64,000 nucleotides of DNA from Chloroflexota bacterium (lineage in GTDB: Bacteria > Chloroflexota > Anaerolineae > J102). How positions within the stretch are numbered: the stretch's first letter is position 1; every line of letters starts with the position of its first letter. The notes beneath the pieces are model-generated. The model did no database searches and had not been told where the DNA came from. It worked only from the letters and a program-made list of their open reading frames with translations. Positions 28,177 to 36,180 of this stretch are shown in pieces. The translations under genes were made by a program, and so were the position numbers. The stretch is from positions 62,001 to 126,000 of the forward strand of contig JAKOVD010000127.1 of NCBI GenBank assembly GCA_029782215.1, written 5' to 3'.

Positions 28177-30987
28177 ATGGCAACCAGCTTCTCTCTGACC
28201 GTGAACGGCACGTACGTGACCGTTGAGGCGCAGCCGGGCGAGACTCTCGCCTCCCTGCTCCGCAAACGCCTGCACCTGACAGGCACCAAGATAGGCTGCG
28301 AAGAGGCGGAGTGCGGCAGCTGCACCGTCTGGGTGGATGGAGAACCGGTGGTGTCGTGTGTCTACCCTGCTGCCCGCGCCGCCGGCCGCGAGGTGGTGAC
28401 CATCGAGGGTCTTGCCGCCACCTACCAGCCGCCGGCTACCGGCCATCTGCCGCCTGCCGCAAGCCACCTTCACCCCCTCCAGGAAGCCTTCGTCGCCTAT
28501 GGAGCCGTCCAGTGCGGCTTCTGCATTCCGGGACAGTTAATGACGGCAGCGGCGCTGCTGCGGCGCAACCCTGAGGCCACCTCCGATGACATTCGCCACG
28601 CCCTGAAAGACACCCTCTGCAGGTGCGCTGGCTATCCCACCATTGAGAGAGCCGTGTTGGCTGCTGCCGAGACCATGCGCACGGGTGCGCCGCTGGCGCC
28701 ACCTGCCGTCGAGGTCTCGTCGGCGCCCCTCAAGGCCATCGGTAACCTGTCGCCCCGCCCCGATGCGGTTGCCAAGGTCACCGGCGCCGCCGTCTTCACC
28801 GACGATCTCAGCTTCGAGGGCATGCTCTATGCCCGTGTCAAGCGGGCGGGCCTGCCGCACGCCTTTCTAAGACGCCTCAATGTGAGCAAGGCCCGGACGC
28901 TCCCCGGCGTGGCCGCAGTCCTGACGGCGGATGATATTCCAGGCGACCATTATCATGGGCTTGTCATCTTCGACTGGCCCAGCCTGGTGGGCATTGACGA
29001 ACGCGTGCGCTATGTGGGCGATGCCGTGGCCATCGTCGCAGCCGAGACGCCGGAGATCGCCGCCCGTGCGCTCGACCTGATCGAGGTCGAGTTCGACCCC
29101 CAGCCCGTCATCGACAACCCCGTCCAGGCCCGCCAGCCGGACGTCCCGCAGCTTCACGCCAAGGGCAACCTGCTCAAGCACATCAAGGTCCGCAAGGGCG
29201 ATGTGGAGGCCGGCCTGGCCGCCTCCGAAATCATGCTCGACCGGACCTATCACACCGCCATCACCGATCACGCCTTTCTGGAGCCCGAGTGCAGCATCGC
29301 CCGGCCCCTGGAAGATGGGCGCATGGAGATCTACGTGGGCTCCCAGATCCCCTACTCCGACCGCCACCAGGTCGCGCGCGCTCTCGGCTGGCCGGAAGAC
29401 CGCGTGCGCGTGCGCGGCCAATTGATGGGGGGCGGCTTCGGCGGCAAAGAGGATATCGCCGGCCAGATCCACGCCGCCCTGCTCGCCAACGTCACGGGAA
29501 GGCCCGTCAAGCTTCTCTACGACCGCCACGAGAGCCTGACTGCCCACCCGAAGCGGCACGCCACCCAGATCCGCGTCCGGGTCGGCGCCAGCCGGGACGG
29601 TCGCCTCAGCGCCATCGACACCGAGCTTTACGGCGACACCGGCGCCTATGCCTCCCTCGGCGAGAAAGTCATGACGCGGGCCACCACCCACTCCTCAGGA
29701 CCCTATGACGTTCCCCTGGCCCGCGCCGACTGCTATGCGATGTATACCAACAACCCGCCCGCGGGCGCCTTCCGCGGTTTTGGCGTCACCCAATCGGCCT
29801 TTGCTGTCGAGAGCGTGATGGACGAGCTGGCGCACCAATTGGGCATCGATCCCGTCGAGCTCCGGCGGGTCAATGCCTTGCGCGTCGGCAGCACGACCAA
29901 CACGGGACAGCTGCTGCGCGAAAGCGTCGGGCTCTTGGAGTGCATCGATCACGTGGACGCCGAGATGCGGCGCCGCGCCGGAAGTGAGCCCTTCGCCGCG
30001 CGTGCAGTGGATGGCGCTCCCCACTTGCGCCGCGCCTGGGGGTTTGCGGTGGGCTATAAGAACACCGGCCTGGGCGGCGGCGCGCCGGACAAGGCCGGCG
30101 CCGAGGTCGAGCTCTACGAGGATGGCACGCTGGAGGCTCGCACCGCCTCGGCTGAGCTGGGCCAGGGACTGGTAACAGTGCTCCAGCTCATCACCTCCGA
30201 GGAATTCCAGATCTCTCCCGATCGTGTGCGTGTCCTGGTCATGGACACAGACCTCACCCCGGACGGAGGCCCTACCACGGCCTCGCGCCAGACCTTCGTC
30301 ACCGGCAATGCCGTCCGCTACGCTGCCCAAACGCTGCGGGAGGGCATTGCCCGCACCCTGGCCGAGCGCTTTGACTTTCCCCCGGAACAGATCCGCTTCA
30401 GCGAGGGTTTGGCTTATGTCAATGGTCACACGGTGCCGCTGGGCGAAGTTGTCGGCATGATGCGCGCCGAAGGACGCGCGCCGCGGGCGCTCTACGAGTA
30501 TTGGGCGCCGGAGACGCAGCCTTTGGGCACCGGCGGCGATATGCACTTCGCCTTCTCCTTTGCTGCCCAGGCTGCCGAAGTCGAGGTCAACACGCTGACC
30601 GGCGAGACTCGTGTCCTGACCCTGATCGCGGCCACGGATGTCGGCAAGGTGCTGAACCCCCTGGGGATGCAGGGCCAGGTCGAGGGCGGCGTGGTGATGG
30701 GGCTGGGCAACGCCCTCACCGAACACTTCATCAGCGAGAACGGCTACCCCTTTACCGACCACCTGGCGCGCTACCGCATACCCTCCATCGTGCAGACCCC
30801 GGAGATCGTCGTCATCAACGTGGAGCACCCGGTCGCGTCCGGGCCCTACGGGGGCAAGGGCGTTGGCGAGATCGTCAGCGTCCCTACGACGCCGGCGATC
30901 ACCAACGCCATCTTCAATGCCGTGGGGGTGCGCGTCGACAGTCTGCCCGTGGACCAGGAGCAGATCGCGCTTGCGCTCGCCGGCTGA
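28177..30987 (+). CDS. Molybdenum hydroxylase, fused 2Fe-2S and Mo-pterin subunits (xanthine dehydrogenase family)
   Basis: 936 aa. Residues 1-165 are the two [2Fe-2S] domains, with GCEEAECGSCTVWVDGEPVVSC-type first cluster cysteines and QCGFCIPGQ plus LCRCAGYPTI for the second. The rest is the molybdopterin subunit with GGGFGGKED, AFRGFGVTQ and the GKGVGEIV segment with the catalytic Glu. The AFRGFG motif favours a purine or N-heterocycle hydroxylase over aerobic CO dehydrogenase. Between the two Fe-S domains an extra Pro/Ala/His stretch (about residues 87-101) is encoded by a CTGCCGC-type repeat. An AGGAGG-like site (CGGAGG) precedes the ATG. Confidence 0.92.
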   Translation: MATSFSLTVNGTYVTVEAQPGETLASLLRKRLHLTGTKIGCEEAECGSCTVWVDGEPVVSCVYPAARAAGREVVTIEGLAATYQPPATGHLPPAASHLHPLQEAFVAYGAVQCGFCIPGQLMTAAALLRRNPEATSDDIRHALKDTLCRCAGYPTIERAVLAAAETMRTGAPLAPPAVEVSSAPLKAIGNLSPRPDAVAKVTGAAVFTDDLSFEGMLYARVKRAGLPHAFLRRLNVSKARTLPGVAAVLTADDIPGDHYHGLVIFDWPSLVGIDERVRYVGDAVAIVAAETPEIAARALDLIEVEFDPQPVIDNPVQARQPDVPQLHAKGNLLKHIKVRKGDVEAGLAASEIMLDRTYHTAITDHAFLEPECSIARPLEDGRMEIYVGSQIPYSDRHQVARALGWPEDRVRVRGQLMGGGFGGKEDIAGQIHAALLANVTGRPVKLLYDRHESLTAHPKRHATQIRVRVGASRDGRLSAIDTELYGDTGAYASLGEKVMTRATTHSSGPYDVPLARADCYAMYTNNPPAGAFRGFGVTQSAFAVESVMDELAHQLGIDPVELRRVNALRVGSTTNTGQLLRESVGLLECIDHVDAEMRRRAGSEPFAARAVDGAPHLRRAWGFAVGYKNTGLGGGAPDKAGAEVELYEDGTLEARTASAELGQGLVTVLQLITSEEFQISPDRVRVLVMDTDLTPDGGPTTASRQTFVTGNAVRYAAQTLREGIARTLAERFDFPPEQIRFSEGLAYVNGHTVPLGEVVGMMRAEGRAPRALYEYWAPETQPLGTGGDMHFAFSFAAQAAEVEVNTLTGETRVLTLIAATDVGKVLNPLGMQGQVEGGVVMGLGNALTEHFISENGYPFTDHLARYRIPSIVQTPEIVVINVEHPVASGPYGGKGVGEIVSVPTTPAITNAIFNAVGVRVDSLPVDQEQIALALAG

Positions 30988-31031
30988 GTGGCTTGCGCTT
31001 CCACCGCTCCCACCCCGAAAGGAGGCGCCTT

Positions 31032-31613
31032 ATGGCTGCCGTAGCGAAGCCCCAGCAGTTCTTCACCCTCGATGAGTACTTTGCCTTCGAGGAACAGTCC
31101 GACCACCGCAGCGAGTACCACCGCGGCGAGATCTTCGCCATGGCGGGAGGCTCGGTCAACCACAATCAGATCGTTGGCAACCTGTATGCGGGCCTGCGTG
31201 GCGCCTTGGGTGGCAAGCCGTGCCGGGTTTTCATGAGCGACTTGAGGCTGCTCGTTGCGAACCTGGGGCTGTATACCTACCCCGACGTGATGGTCATCTG
31301 CGATCGCATCGAGTTCGCGCCCAAGCGCAAGGACACCGTGACCAATCCTACCATCCTGGTGGAGGTGCTTTCGCCGTCGACTGAGGCATACGACCGCGGC
31401 AAGAAATTCGAGGCGTACCGCGCCCTTCCTTCCCTGCGCGAGTATGTCCTGGTCGACCAGGAACGGGTCCATGTGGACTATTACCGGCTGCTGGAACAGC
31501 GCCAGTGGGCGTTGAACGAGCTGAGCGATGGCAACGAGTCGCTGGTGCTCGAAGCGGCCGGTGCGGTTCTCTCCATCGCCAGCCTCTATGAACAGGTGGC
31601 GTGGGAGTCCTAG
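31032..31613 (+). CDS. Uma2-family PD-(D/E)XK endonuclease
   Basis: 193 aa, DUF820/Uma2 fold. The nuclease core shows YTYPDVMVIC, PTILVEVLSPSTEAYDRGKKF and REYVLVDQ, giving the Asp-(Glu)-x-Lys arrangement expected of the superfamily. These small proteins are abundant in Cyanobacteria and Chloroflexota; their role is unknown. A full AAAGGAGG ribosome site ends 8 nt before the ATG. It lies 44 bp after the molybdenum hydroxylase gene, with no evident functional link. Confidence 0.88.
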   Translation: MAAVAKPQQFFTLDEYFAFEEQSDHRSEYHRGEIFAMAGGSVNHNQIVGNLYAGLRGALGGKPCRVFMSDLRLLVANLGLYTYPDVMVICDRIEFAPKRKDTVTNPTILVEVLSPSTEAYDRGKKFEAYRALPSLREYVLVDQERVHVDYYRLLEQRQWALNELSDGNESLVLEAAGAVLSIASLYEQVAWES

Positions 31614-31694
31614 CGCCGGTTGGCTTGGCGATTTGTAGCGTTCGGCAAAGGTGTGCTAGGCTGAATTATCTCTTCTGCAAAGGAGGCGCACGAC

Positions 31695-31763
31695 ATGATG
31701 GCAAAAGAAGCTGTTGTCAGCCGGACCACCGGCACGTGTGAGTGTGCGCCCAGGGTGAGCTAG
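31695..31763 (+). CDS. 22-codon ORF with ribosome site and downstream terminator
   Basis: A small ORF preceded by AAAGGAGG (31679-31686). The peptide starts MMAKEAVVSRTTG and ends with a C-E-C-A-P segment. A 6-bp hairpin (31768-31784) and a strong intrinsic terminator (31795-31831) follow, and the RIO-kinase GTG lies 28 nt further on. It may be a leader peptide of an attenuator for the kinase, or an independent small protein. The two Cys codons (TGT) and three Thr codons are its only notable composition. Function unknown. Confidence 0.55.
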   Translation: MMAKEAVVSRTTGTCECAPRVS

Positions 31764-31794
31764 GAGTCGAGGGGATTCCTCGAAGTACATAAGC

Positions 31795-31831
31795 GGCCGC
31801 GGGCGCATGCGTTTGCCCCGCGGCCTTTTTT
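31795..31831 (+). terminator. Intrinsic terminator before the RIO-kinase gene
   Basis: GGCCGCGGG (31795-31803) pairs with CCCGCGGCC (31817-31825) and is followed by six T. It stands between the 22-codon ORF and the kinase start. Confidence 0.8.
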
Positions 31832-31858
31832 GTGGCCCCGGCCAGGAGGTCGCGGGGA

Positions 31859-32854
31859 GTGGATGATCGCACCCATTCCTCAATGCTTTGCCCTGTCCCG
31901 AAAATGGCATCCCTGACCCACCTGCTCGACACCCTCCTCGATGACGAGGACGAACCCACACAACTTCCGACCACCCAACGCGCCAAGACCACGCGGCAAG
32001 GCGCCGCCTCAAAGCCCGACCGCGTCCCGCCCGCGGCGATCGTGCAGCAAATCGACGGTGAAGACGCTTTCACACCTAGCTATGCCGCCTCCCACAACGA
32101 ACGGCTGATGCTCCGGGAGGCCCTGACCCACTTCTACCGGGAGCGCATCATCACCGATGTCCTCGCCCCCGTCAAGGGCGGCAAGGAAGCGACGGTCTAC
32201 TGCTGCCGTGCCCATCCCGCCACCGGTTTCGACCTGATCGCCGCCAAGATCTACCGGCCGCGAGCTTTCCGCAGCCTGCGTAATGACGCGCCTTACCGCG
32301 AGGGGCGCGAGATGCTGGACGAGGCCGGCAAAGCCATCCGTGACGGACGCCGCATTCGCGCTCTGCAAAAAAAGACCCGCTATGGCAAAGAAGTCAGTAT
32401 TGGCTCGTGGATCGAGCACGAGTACGCGACGCTCACCACGCTGTACACGGCCGGCGCCGACGTGCCGCAGCCTCTTGGCCGCGCCGGTACGACCATTCTC
32501 ATGGAGTACCTGGGCGAGCTGCGCCATCCGGCGCCCAACCTGACCGGCGTCTCCCTGGAGCGCGCCCAGGCGCAGCACCTCTTTGACCGCCTGCTGCAGA
32601 ATGTCGAGCTCATGCTGGCCCACAACCGGGTCCATTCCGACCTTTCGGCCTACAACGTGCTCTACTGGCAGCGGCGAGGCGTGATCATTGACTTTCCACA
32701 GGCGGCGATGGCGCTGAGCAACCACAATGCCTACGACTTCCTGGTTCGCGACCTCACCCGGCTCTGCCAGCACTTCTCCCGGTACGGCGTCCGCGCCAAC
32801 CCTGGGACGCTGGCGCAGGACCTGTGGGAGCGCTTCCTCAACGCCCGGCTCTAG
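31859..32854 (+). CDS. RIO1-like atypical serine kinase
   Basis: 331 aa. Motifs are those of RIO kinases: the phosphate loop VKGGKEATVYCCRA, the catalytic Lys in AAKIYRPRAFRSLRND, the REGREM helix, the catalytic loop VHSDLSAYNVLYW and the metal-binding IIDFPQA. Archaeal and eukaryal Rio1 act in small-subunit maturation; bacterial substrates are unknown. I start at GTG 31859 because an AGGAGG site lies 9 nt upstream; ATG at 31883 or 31904 is possible. The N-terminal 45 residues are polar and likely disordered. It may be controlled by the upstream terminator. Confidence 0.88.
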   Translation: MDDRTHSSMLCPVPKMASLTHLLDTLLDDEDEPTQLPTTQRAKTTRQGAASKPDRVPPAAIVQQIDGEDAFTPSYAASHNERLMLREALTHFYRERIITDVLAPVKGGKEATVYCCRAHPATGFDLIAAKIYRPRAFRSLRNDAPYREGREMLDEAGKAIRDGRRIRALQKKTRYGKEVSIGSWIEHEYATLTTLYTAGADVPQPLGRAGTTILMEYLGELRHPAPNLTGVSLERAQAQHLFDRLLQNVELMLAHNRVHSDLSAYNVLYWQRRGVIIDFPQAAMALSNHNAYDFLVRDLTRLCQHFSRYGVRANPGTLAQDLWERFLNARL

Positions 32855-33011
32855 CCAGGATGGCGCCCTTCACCCGCATGCGCGAGGGCGCCGGGTCGCA
32901 ATCCAAACAACATGCAAACCCGGTCTTCACATTGACTTTACATCGGCGCCGTATGCTGTGGTCGTTGAAGCGCTTGAGCTTCCCCAGACCACCACGACCA
33001 GGAACGCGACC

Positions 33012-33308
33012 ATGAACCAAAAGACACCGAACACCCCCTCCCGTCCGGCCGGCAGAAGAGCCCGGAGCAGCGCCGCCTGGAAGAGCGGGCTGCTGGGCCT
33101 GAGCCTCGGCGCCGTCCTTGTCGGCGGAGCGCTGCTCGCCAGGACGAACGAGACCTCCAACACCCAGGTCCAGGCCAGCCAGTCCGGCGCAGCCGCTCTC
33201 ACCACCACGACATCCTCCTTCGCCGGCAATAGCCAGTCACCGTTCACTCGATCCTCTGCACGGCAGCCCGGCTTCCAGCGCCCTCTCACCGCCACCCGCG
33301 GCTCCTGA
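33012..33308 (+). CDS. Small membrane-anchored Ser/Thr-rich protein (98 aa)
   Basis: Not recognised. A basic N terminus (PAGRRARSSAAWKSG) is followed by one hydrophobic segment (LLGLSLGAVLVGGALLA, about residues 27-43) and an outward-facing tail rich in Ser, Thr, Ala and Gln. The orientation suggests a type II or uncleaved anchor. It lies 2 bp before the ApbE flavin transferase gene and upstream of a ferric-reductase-like gene, so it could be a flavinylated or electron-relay partner. However, the usual D-G-x-(S/T)-G-A-T acceptor motif is not present. The segment SGAAALTTTTS is the nearest feature. Confidence 0.65.
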   Translation: MNQKTPNTPSRPAGRRARSSAAWKSGLLGLSLGAVLVGGALLARTNETSNTQVQASQSGAAALTTTTSSFAGNSQSPFTRSSARQPGFQRPLTATRGS

Positions 33309-33310
33309 CC

Positions 33311-34267
33311 ATGACCCCATCCATTCACGAACGCCGCTTTCGCGCCATGAACACCAACGTCGCCCTGTGGCTATGGTCTGACGAGTGCGCGGCCGGGTTC
33401 TGGCTGGAAGAAGCCGAAGCCCTGTTTGGCGAGGTCGAAGCGGCGCTCAGCCGCTTCCGGCCCGACTCCGAACTCAGCAGGCTCAACGCAGCCGCCGGAC
33501 AGGGGCCGCAGGTCGTCTCCGAGACAATGAACGCCGTGCTCACCCAGGCGCTCCAGAGTGCAGACCGCAGCCAGGGCGTCTTCGATCCCACCGTCCTGAC
33601 CTCTCTCCGCCGGGCAGGCTACGTGCGCAGCTTCGAGCTGCTGCCTGCCTCTGACGAAGGGGCGGACGACATCCCGCCCGTCGCCTCCGATGGCGTCGCC
33701 GTTGGTTGGCAGGCCATCGACCTTGACGGCCCCACCGCAACGGTCAGCCTGCCGGCGGGGCTCGGCATCGACCTCGGGGGCATTGCCAAGGGCTGGACGG
33801 TGGACCGGGCGGCCGCCATGCTGGGCGTGTGGGGGGCTGCCCTGGTGGACGCTGGCGGCGACATCCGCGCCAGCGCCGCTCCCGGCGGCGAGCCGTGGCC
33901 GATCGCCGTTCGTGATCCATTCGACGCCAACCACGACATCGGCGTCCTGACTCTCACGGACAACGCCGTGGCCACCAGCACCATCGGCCGGCGTCGCTGG
34001 CAGAAAGACGGCCAGACCATGCACCACCTCATCGATCCCCGCACAGGCGAGCCGAGCCGCAGCGACCTGCACACGGTCACCGTGATAGCGCCCTCCACGG
34101 CAGAGGCCGAAGTTGCCTCCAAGGTGGCGTTGATCCTGGGGAGAACCAGTGGCCGGTCGTACCTGGAGGACCAGGCCCTTGCGGGAGTCCTTGTCGACCG
34201 CCACGGCGGTGTGGAGATCGTCGGAACACCGGGGCTCACCCGTCATTCGCTGAACGACCGCGCCTGA
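33311..34267 (+). CDS. apbE: FAD:protein FMN transferase (ApbE family)
   Basis: 318 aa. It transfers FMN from FAD to a Thr or Ser of target proteins outside the membrane. Hallmarks are FRAMNTNVALWLW at the start of the fold, IDLGGIAKGWTVDRA, LVDAGGDIRA and TMHHLIDPRTGEPS. No lipobox or signal peptide is apparent, which is atypical for a periplasm-facing ApbE and leaves its location open. It forms a compact unit with the small anchored protein (2 bp upstream) and the ferric-reductase-like gene (34 bp downstream). Confidence 0.92.
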   Translation: MTPSIHERRFRAMNTNVALWLWSDECAAGFWLEEAEALFGEVEAALSRFRPDSELSRLNAAAGQGPQVVSETMNAVLTQALQSADRSQGVFDPTVLTSLRRAGYVRSFELLPASDEGADDIPPVASDGVAVGWQAIDLDGPTATVSLPAGLGIDLGGIAKGWTVDRAAAMLGVWGAALVDAGGDIRASAAPGGEPWPIAVRDPFDANHDIGVLTLTDNAVATSTIGRRRWQKDGQTMHHLIDPRTGEPSRSDLHTVTVIAPSTAEAEVASKVALILGRTSGRSYLEDQALAGVLVDRHGGVEIVGTPGLTRHSLNDRA

Positions 34268-34301
34268 GCGCCACCCAGGCGCGGACAAGGATAGCCATCC
34301 C

Positions 34302-35093
34302 ATGAACACGCAACCACTTATCACTGATTCCAGCACTCATCATCCTCCCAACAACCCCGTCTCGACCCTGCCCGGCGCTGCGCCTTTGACCGCCTCTGCC
34401 GGCGCCACCCGCGTTCCCGCTCACCAAGAGAGCCTGTGGGACGCCGTTCTTGGCGCACTGGTGGCCATCGGCCTCGGCGCCGCCGGCTTTGCCATCGGCG
34501 CCGGGGTCACCGGGCTGGCGGGCGACACCCAGTCCTACTGGTACCTGAGCCGGGCGGCAGGTTATGTCGCCTACCTGCTGCTCTGGGGTTCCGTTGTCTG
34601 GGGCCTCCTGCTCACCACGAAAGTAGGCCGCGGCAGGCTGCGGGCGCCGGCCCTGTTCGACGCTCACCAGTTCCTCAGCAACGTAGCGTTGGGCTTCGCC
34701 CTGTTTCACGGCCTGATTCTACTGGGCGACAGCTACCTCGGTCTGCGCCTCGCCGCCATCGTCGTTCCCTTTGCCAGCGGCTACGAGACCCTGCTGGTCG
34801 CGGCCGGTCAACTGGGGCTCTGGCTGTCGGGGCTCCTGGTCGCGAGCTTCTACGCCCGCAAACGGATCGGCCAGCGGCGCTGGCGCACGTTCCACTATGC
34901 CAGCTTCGCCGCCTATGCGCTGGCGCTCCTTCACGCCATGGCCTTGACCACTGCCAACACCCCACTGCTGGTGAAGTGGCTGTATCCGGTCACGGCAGGC
35001 GTGGTGATCCTTCTCATGCTGTCGCCGCTTGCCGGCCTGCGGCAGCGTCCAGCGGCGCCGCGACAGACCCTGGAACCGGGTCTCGACCTGTGA
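34302..35093 (+). CDS. Ferric-reductase-like transmembrane protein (MsrQ/YedZ type)
   Basis: 263 aa with about six membrane helices and a polar N terminus of about 45 residues. Two helices carry paired histidines suited to b-heme ligation: FDAHQFLSNVALGFALFHG and FHYASFAAYALALLHAM. This is the ferric reductase-like domain without the FAD/NAD module. With ApbE next to it, electron transfer from the cytosol or quinone pool to an extracytosolic flavoprotein is a reasonable inference. A hairpin terminator follows at 35147. Confidence 0.85.
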   Translation: MNTQPLITDSSTHHPPNNPVSTLPGAAPLTASAGATRVPAHQESLWDAVLGALVAIGLGAAGFAIGAGVTGLAGDTQSYWYLSRAAGYVAYLLLWGSVVWGLLLTTKVGRGRLRAPALFDAHQFLSNVALGFALFHGLILLGDSYLGLRLAAIVVPFASGYETLLVAAGQLGLWLSGLLVASFYARKRIGQRRWRTFHYASFAAYALALLHAMALTTANTPLLVKWLYPVTAGVVILLMLSPLAGLRQRPAAPRQTLEPGLDL

Positions 35094-35146
35094 CCGGCAG
35101 CAGCCTGACAGGGTCCCGCCGTGCTCAGGCTGCTCTCCCCTGTTCC

Positions 35147-35180
35147 GCCCCTCCTCCGCACCGTCGAAGGAGGGGCTTTC
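35147..35180 (+). terminator. Terminator of the apbE operon
   Basis: GCCCCTCCT (35147-35155) pairs with AGGAGGGGC (35168-35176), followed by TTTCT. It lies 54 bp after the ferric-reductase-like gene and opposite the end of the CODH/ACS operon. Confidence 0.7.
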
Positions 35181-35208
35181 TATACCCTGGTGGCGCCAGC
35201 AACTCCGG

Positions 35209-35301
35209 CTACCGGAGCATATCGCTGAGCAGCAGAACAAGGACCAACACAAAGAAGGCCACGATCACGTAGCCGAGAATGCGCCAGGCTCGCTGGGACA
35301 C
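35209..35301 (-). CDS. Possible 30-aa single-pass membrane peptide
   Basis: A GTG-started short ORF whose product is almost entirely one membrane segment: polar RAWR, then GYVIVAFFVLVLVLLL, then SDMLR. A purine-rich GGAGAG sequence lies just upstream. It starts 38 bp after the last cooC-like gene and may be the final gene of the CODH/ACS operon. Support is limited to the ribosome site and the hydrophobicity pattern. Confidence 0.4.
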   Translation of the reverse strand: MSQRAWRILGYVIVAFFVLVLVLLLSDMLR

Positions 35302-35339
35302 CTCTCCACTCTCCTGTGCGTTTGGCGCTTTCCTCCAGC

Positions 35340-36125
35340 CTAAAGGATCTTCGCCAACATCGCTGAGACAGCCTGGTACACGGGAGAATCCGCATCGACC
35401 TCGATCGCCGGCCGGCCGCTGTATTCGTACTCGACAATGGTCTCGTCCTGTGGCACTGTGCCCAGGAGCGGGAAGTCCAGCGTGTCGACGAACGCCTTCA
35501 GGGGCGGCGGCACGGCGCCCGGCAGCCGGTTGATGATCAGGTGCGTGTTCTCGATGTCGATGTCGAGCTCGTGCCGGAACGAAGCGATGCGCTGCGCCGC
35601 CACCAGGCCGCGCTGCGTGGGGTCTGACACCACCAGCAAGTGCTGGACATCACGGGTCGTGCGCCGGCTGAGGTGTTCCATCCCCGCCTCGTTGTCGATG
35701 ACGACATAGCGGTAGTTCTTGCTGATGCCGTCGATGACCTCGCGCAGGTTGTGGTTGACGGCGCAGTAGCAGCCCTGGCCCTCGGACCGGCCCATGGCGA
35801 TCAGGTCGAAGCGCGGCCCTTCGGACAGCGCCGAACGCACCTCATAGGCCAGGTACTCGTGCTTGCTGACCCCTCCGGGCAGCGCCCCCATGGCGGCGCC
35901 GCCGGCGGTCAGGGACTGCTTGACCTGCGAAAGCAGATCCTCGCGGATATCCCCCACGGTCCAGTCCAGGGGCAGCCCCAGGGCCATGTTCAGATTGCTG
36001 CTGGGGTCGGCGTCAATGGCCAGGATGGAGCCCGGCTGGGTTTCAACAAGATAGCGTATGACAAGGGCGGCGATGGTGGTTTTCCCCACACCGCCCTTGC
36101 CGGCAAGTGCAATGGTGATCGGCAT
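35340..36125 (-). CDS. cooC: CooC-family nickel-insertion ATPase (second copy)
   Basis: 261 aa MinD/ArsA-type P-loop ATPase. It has the deviant Walker A GKGGVGKTT (from residue 9), AIDADPSSNLNMALG, the cysteine motif GCYCAV that binds nickel at the dimer interface in CooC/AcsF proteins, and VVIDNEAGMEHLSRRT. Such ATPases load Ni into CODH (CooC) or ACS (AcsF); the two copies here may divide these tasks, but sequence alone does not say which. It follows the first cooC by a 55-bp gap filled with GTCGTCAGTCGTCAG repeats. Confidence 0.88.
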   Translation of the reverse strand: MPITIALAGKGGVGKTTIAALVIRYLVETQPGSILAIDADPSSNLNMALGLPLDWTVGDIREDLLSQVKQSLTAGGAAMGALPGGVSKHEYLAYEVRSALSEGPRFDLIAMGRSEGQGCYCAVNHNLREVIDGISKNYRYVVIDNEAGMEHLSRRTTRDVQHLLVVSDPTQRGLVAAQRIASFRHELDIDIENTHLIINRLPGAVPPPLKAFVDTLDFPLLGTVPQDETIVEYEYSGRPAIEVDADSPVYQAVSAMLAKIL

Positions 36126-36158
36126 TGAGAGTCGTCAGTCGTCAGTAGTCAGACACGA
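36126..36158. repeat. GTCGTCAG repeat tract
   Basis: GAGTCGTCAGTCGTCAGTAG-type units between the two cooC genes, the same family as the tract at the lysZ 3' end 17 kb away. Confidence 0.7.
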
Positions 36159-36180
36159 GAAAGCCGCGGTCTGAGTTCGC

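Noticed and set aside
32862..32892. GGCGCCC/GGGCGCC hairpin after the RIO-kinase gene as a terminator
   Set aside because: Only 7 bp with a 17-nt loop and no T-run; too weak to list as a feature.
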